From positions 1 to 7,489 of the forward strand of contig JACCSN010000535.1 in NCBI GenBank assembly GCA_013812985.1: a stretch of 7,489 nt of DNA, written 5' to 3'. This stretch comes from Hyphomicrobiales bacterium. Its GTDB lineage: Bacteria > Pseudomonadota > Alphaproteobacteria > Rhizobiales > Afifellaceae. Within the stretch, counting starts at the first letter, position 1, and every line of letters starts with the position of its first letter. Shown piece after piece: positions 6,640 through 7,489 of the stretch. The notes under the pieces were generated by a model that saw only the letters and a program-made list of their open reading frames with translations, was not told the DNA's origin and did not search any database. Both the position numbers and the translations under genes were made by a program.

Positions 6640-6873
6640 TCAGCTGGTTGGAAGGGCTTCGCCTGAGACAGACGCAAGAAGAAGGGCCGTCCAGTCCGTG
6701 ACACCCGTACACGCGGCGGTGGCTGCCGGCAATGTGGGTAGAGCAGCAACACGGGCGCTCAAGGGCTTGCGCCAGATCCAGAGAGCGGCGCTTGTATCGG
6801 TGGTCAAGTCATCCAGAGCCTCGGCGGCCCTTGTTTTTACACCGGCCACAAACGATCTCTGAGTGGCTGACAT
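6640..6873 (-). CDS. Candidate small ORF (77 aa), hypothetical
   Basis: An ATG-initiated minus-strand frame fills most of the space between selO and the spermidine-synthase-like gene, and its TGA lies 10 bases before GTG 6629, an operon-like spacing. The predicted product begins MSATQRSFVAGVKTRAAEAL, a plausible polar helix; the second half is Ala/Leu/Thr-rich and weakly hydrophobic. Against it: I recognise no family, no good Shine-Dalgarno precedes the ATG, and third-position G+C is roughly 56%, clearly below what genes here show. The interval should also contain the divergent promoters. More likely a chance frame or decayed gene than a real one, but the position makes it worth recording. 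Confidence 0.25.
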   Translation of the reverse strand: MSATQRSFVAGVKTRAAEALDDLTTDTSAALWIWRKPLSARVAALPTLPAATAACTGVTDWTALLLASVSGEALPTS

Positions 6874-6895
6874 ATTCCGATGACCGAAGCGCCTG

Positions 6896-7489
6896 ATGAC
6901 CGTCCAAATCCCTTTCAACAACACGTATGCCCGTCTGCCGGATCGCTTCTTCGCACATATCGCGCCGACCCCGGTGTCCGGGCCGAGGCTTATCCGGCTG
7001 AACAATCAGCTTGCTGTCCAACTCGGCCTCGATCCTCAATGGCTGGCCAGCGAAGAGGGCGTAGAAGTCCTGGCAGGTAAACGCATTCCGGACAGGGCCG
7101 AGCCGATTGCGACCGCTTATGCCGGGCACCAATTCGGGGGTTTCGTGCCGCAGCTCGGCGACGGGCGCGCCATTCTCCTTGGCGAGGTAATCGATCGGGA
7201 CGGGGTACGCCGCGACATTCAGCTCAAGGGCTCGGGCCGGACACCCTTCTCGCGGGGCGGGGACGGGAGGGCCGCGCTCGGCCCGGTCCTGCGAGAGTAT
7301 GTGGTCAGCGAGGCGATGGCGGCGCTCGGAATCCCCACGACGCGCGCGCTGGCGGCGGTGATCACCGGGGAAGAGGTGGTGCGCGAGAGGATGCTTCCCG
7401 GCGCGGTGCTGACGCGCATCGCATCGAGCCATATTCGCGTCGGGACCTTTCAGTTCTTCGCAGCACGCGGCGACATCGAGGGGCTGCGG
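6896..7489 (+). CDS. selO: Protein adenylyltransferase SelO (3' end outside window)
   Basis: N-terminal 198 residues of a SelO/YdiU pseudokinase-fold enzyme, which transfers AMP from ATP to protein Ser/Thr/Tyr hydroxyls and is linked to redox stress; full-length proteins have about 480-520 residues. Unmistakable motifs: [13 protein letters not shown] (7-19), [18 protein letters not shown] (75-92), [19 protein letters not shown] (110-128), [15 protein letters not shown] (138-152) and [12 protein letters not shown] (177-188). Lys111, Arg174 and Arg181 fall with the same spacing as the ATP-phosphate-binding Lys113, Arg176 and Arg183 reported for Pseudomonas syringae SelO; the metal-binding Asn/Asp and the C-terminal redox Cys lie beyond the window. 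An in-frame TGA at 6881-6883 forces the start to ATG 6896; another ATG at 6880 is in a different frame. The ribosome binding site is weak (GAAG at 6886-6889). Transcribed divergently from the spermidine-synthase-like gene. Confidence 0.95.
   Translation, partial: MTVQIPFNNTYARLPDRFFAHIAPTPVSGPRLIRLNNQLAVQLGLDPQWLASEEGVEVLAGKRIPDRAEPIATAYAGHQFGGFVPQLGDGRAILLGEVIDRDGVRRDIQLKGSGRTPFSRGGDGRAALGPVLREYVVSEAMAALGIPTTRALAAVITGEEVVRERMLPGAVLTRIASSHIRVGTFQFFAARGDIEGLR

Noticed and set aside
6271..6666. Plus-strand frame (131 aa) opposite the spermidine-synthase-like gene
   Set aside because: Antisense shadow; Ser/Pro/Arg-rich, no motif, while the minus strand encodes a clear family protein.

Overview
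The window looks like the chromosome of a GC-rich alphaproteobacterium. I infer this from strongly GC-biased third codon positions, ATGA-overlapped genes, GTG starts behind good Shine-Dalgarno sequences, and the style of the GreA-like, spermidine-synthase-like and SelO proteins. The genus cannot be named from the sequence alone.

Left part (1-4742, + strand): five co-directional genes that read as one catabolic/uptake operon. It begins inside a FAD-dependent DAO-family oxidoreductase whose N-terminus lies outside the window. Next come a uronate-dehydrogenase-like short-chain dehydrogenase, then an ABC importer of the nitrate/sulfonate/taurine/THI5 type in the order permease, periplasmic binding protein, ATPase. 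Dehydrogenase and permease overlap by ATGA, and the permease stop overlaps a possible binding-protein start in the same way. The likely logic is uptake of a small solute followed by two oxidations, one flavin-linked (probably at a C-N bond) and one NAD-linked. The substrate is not identifiable. The promoter must lie upstream of the window.

Middle (4743-5342): about 600 bases without a convincing intact gene. The stretch separates the operon from a convergently oriented block. It carries what looks like the decayed core of a small alphaproteobacterial hypothetical protein (around 5073-5195) and no recognisable RNA gene, terminator or complete mobile element.

Right part (5343-7489): two minus-strand genes, a spermidine-synthase-like methyltransferase-fold protein (transcribed first) and a GreA/GreB-family protein with a short, acid-poor coiled coil. 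They are divergent from selO, a plus-strand protein adenylyltransferase gene that is cut by the right window edge. A possible 77-residue minus-strand ORF fills most of the divergent intergenic space and ends 10 bases before the spermidine-synthase-like start.

No striking new defence or mobile system is visible. The most interesting points are the substrate-uncertain oxidase/dehydrogenase/ABC operon, the altered substrate pocket of the uronate-dehydrogenase homologue, the shortened Gre factor, and the relic-bearing junction.
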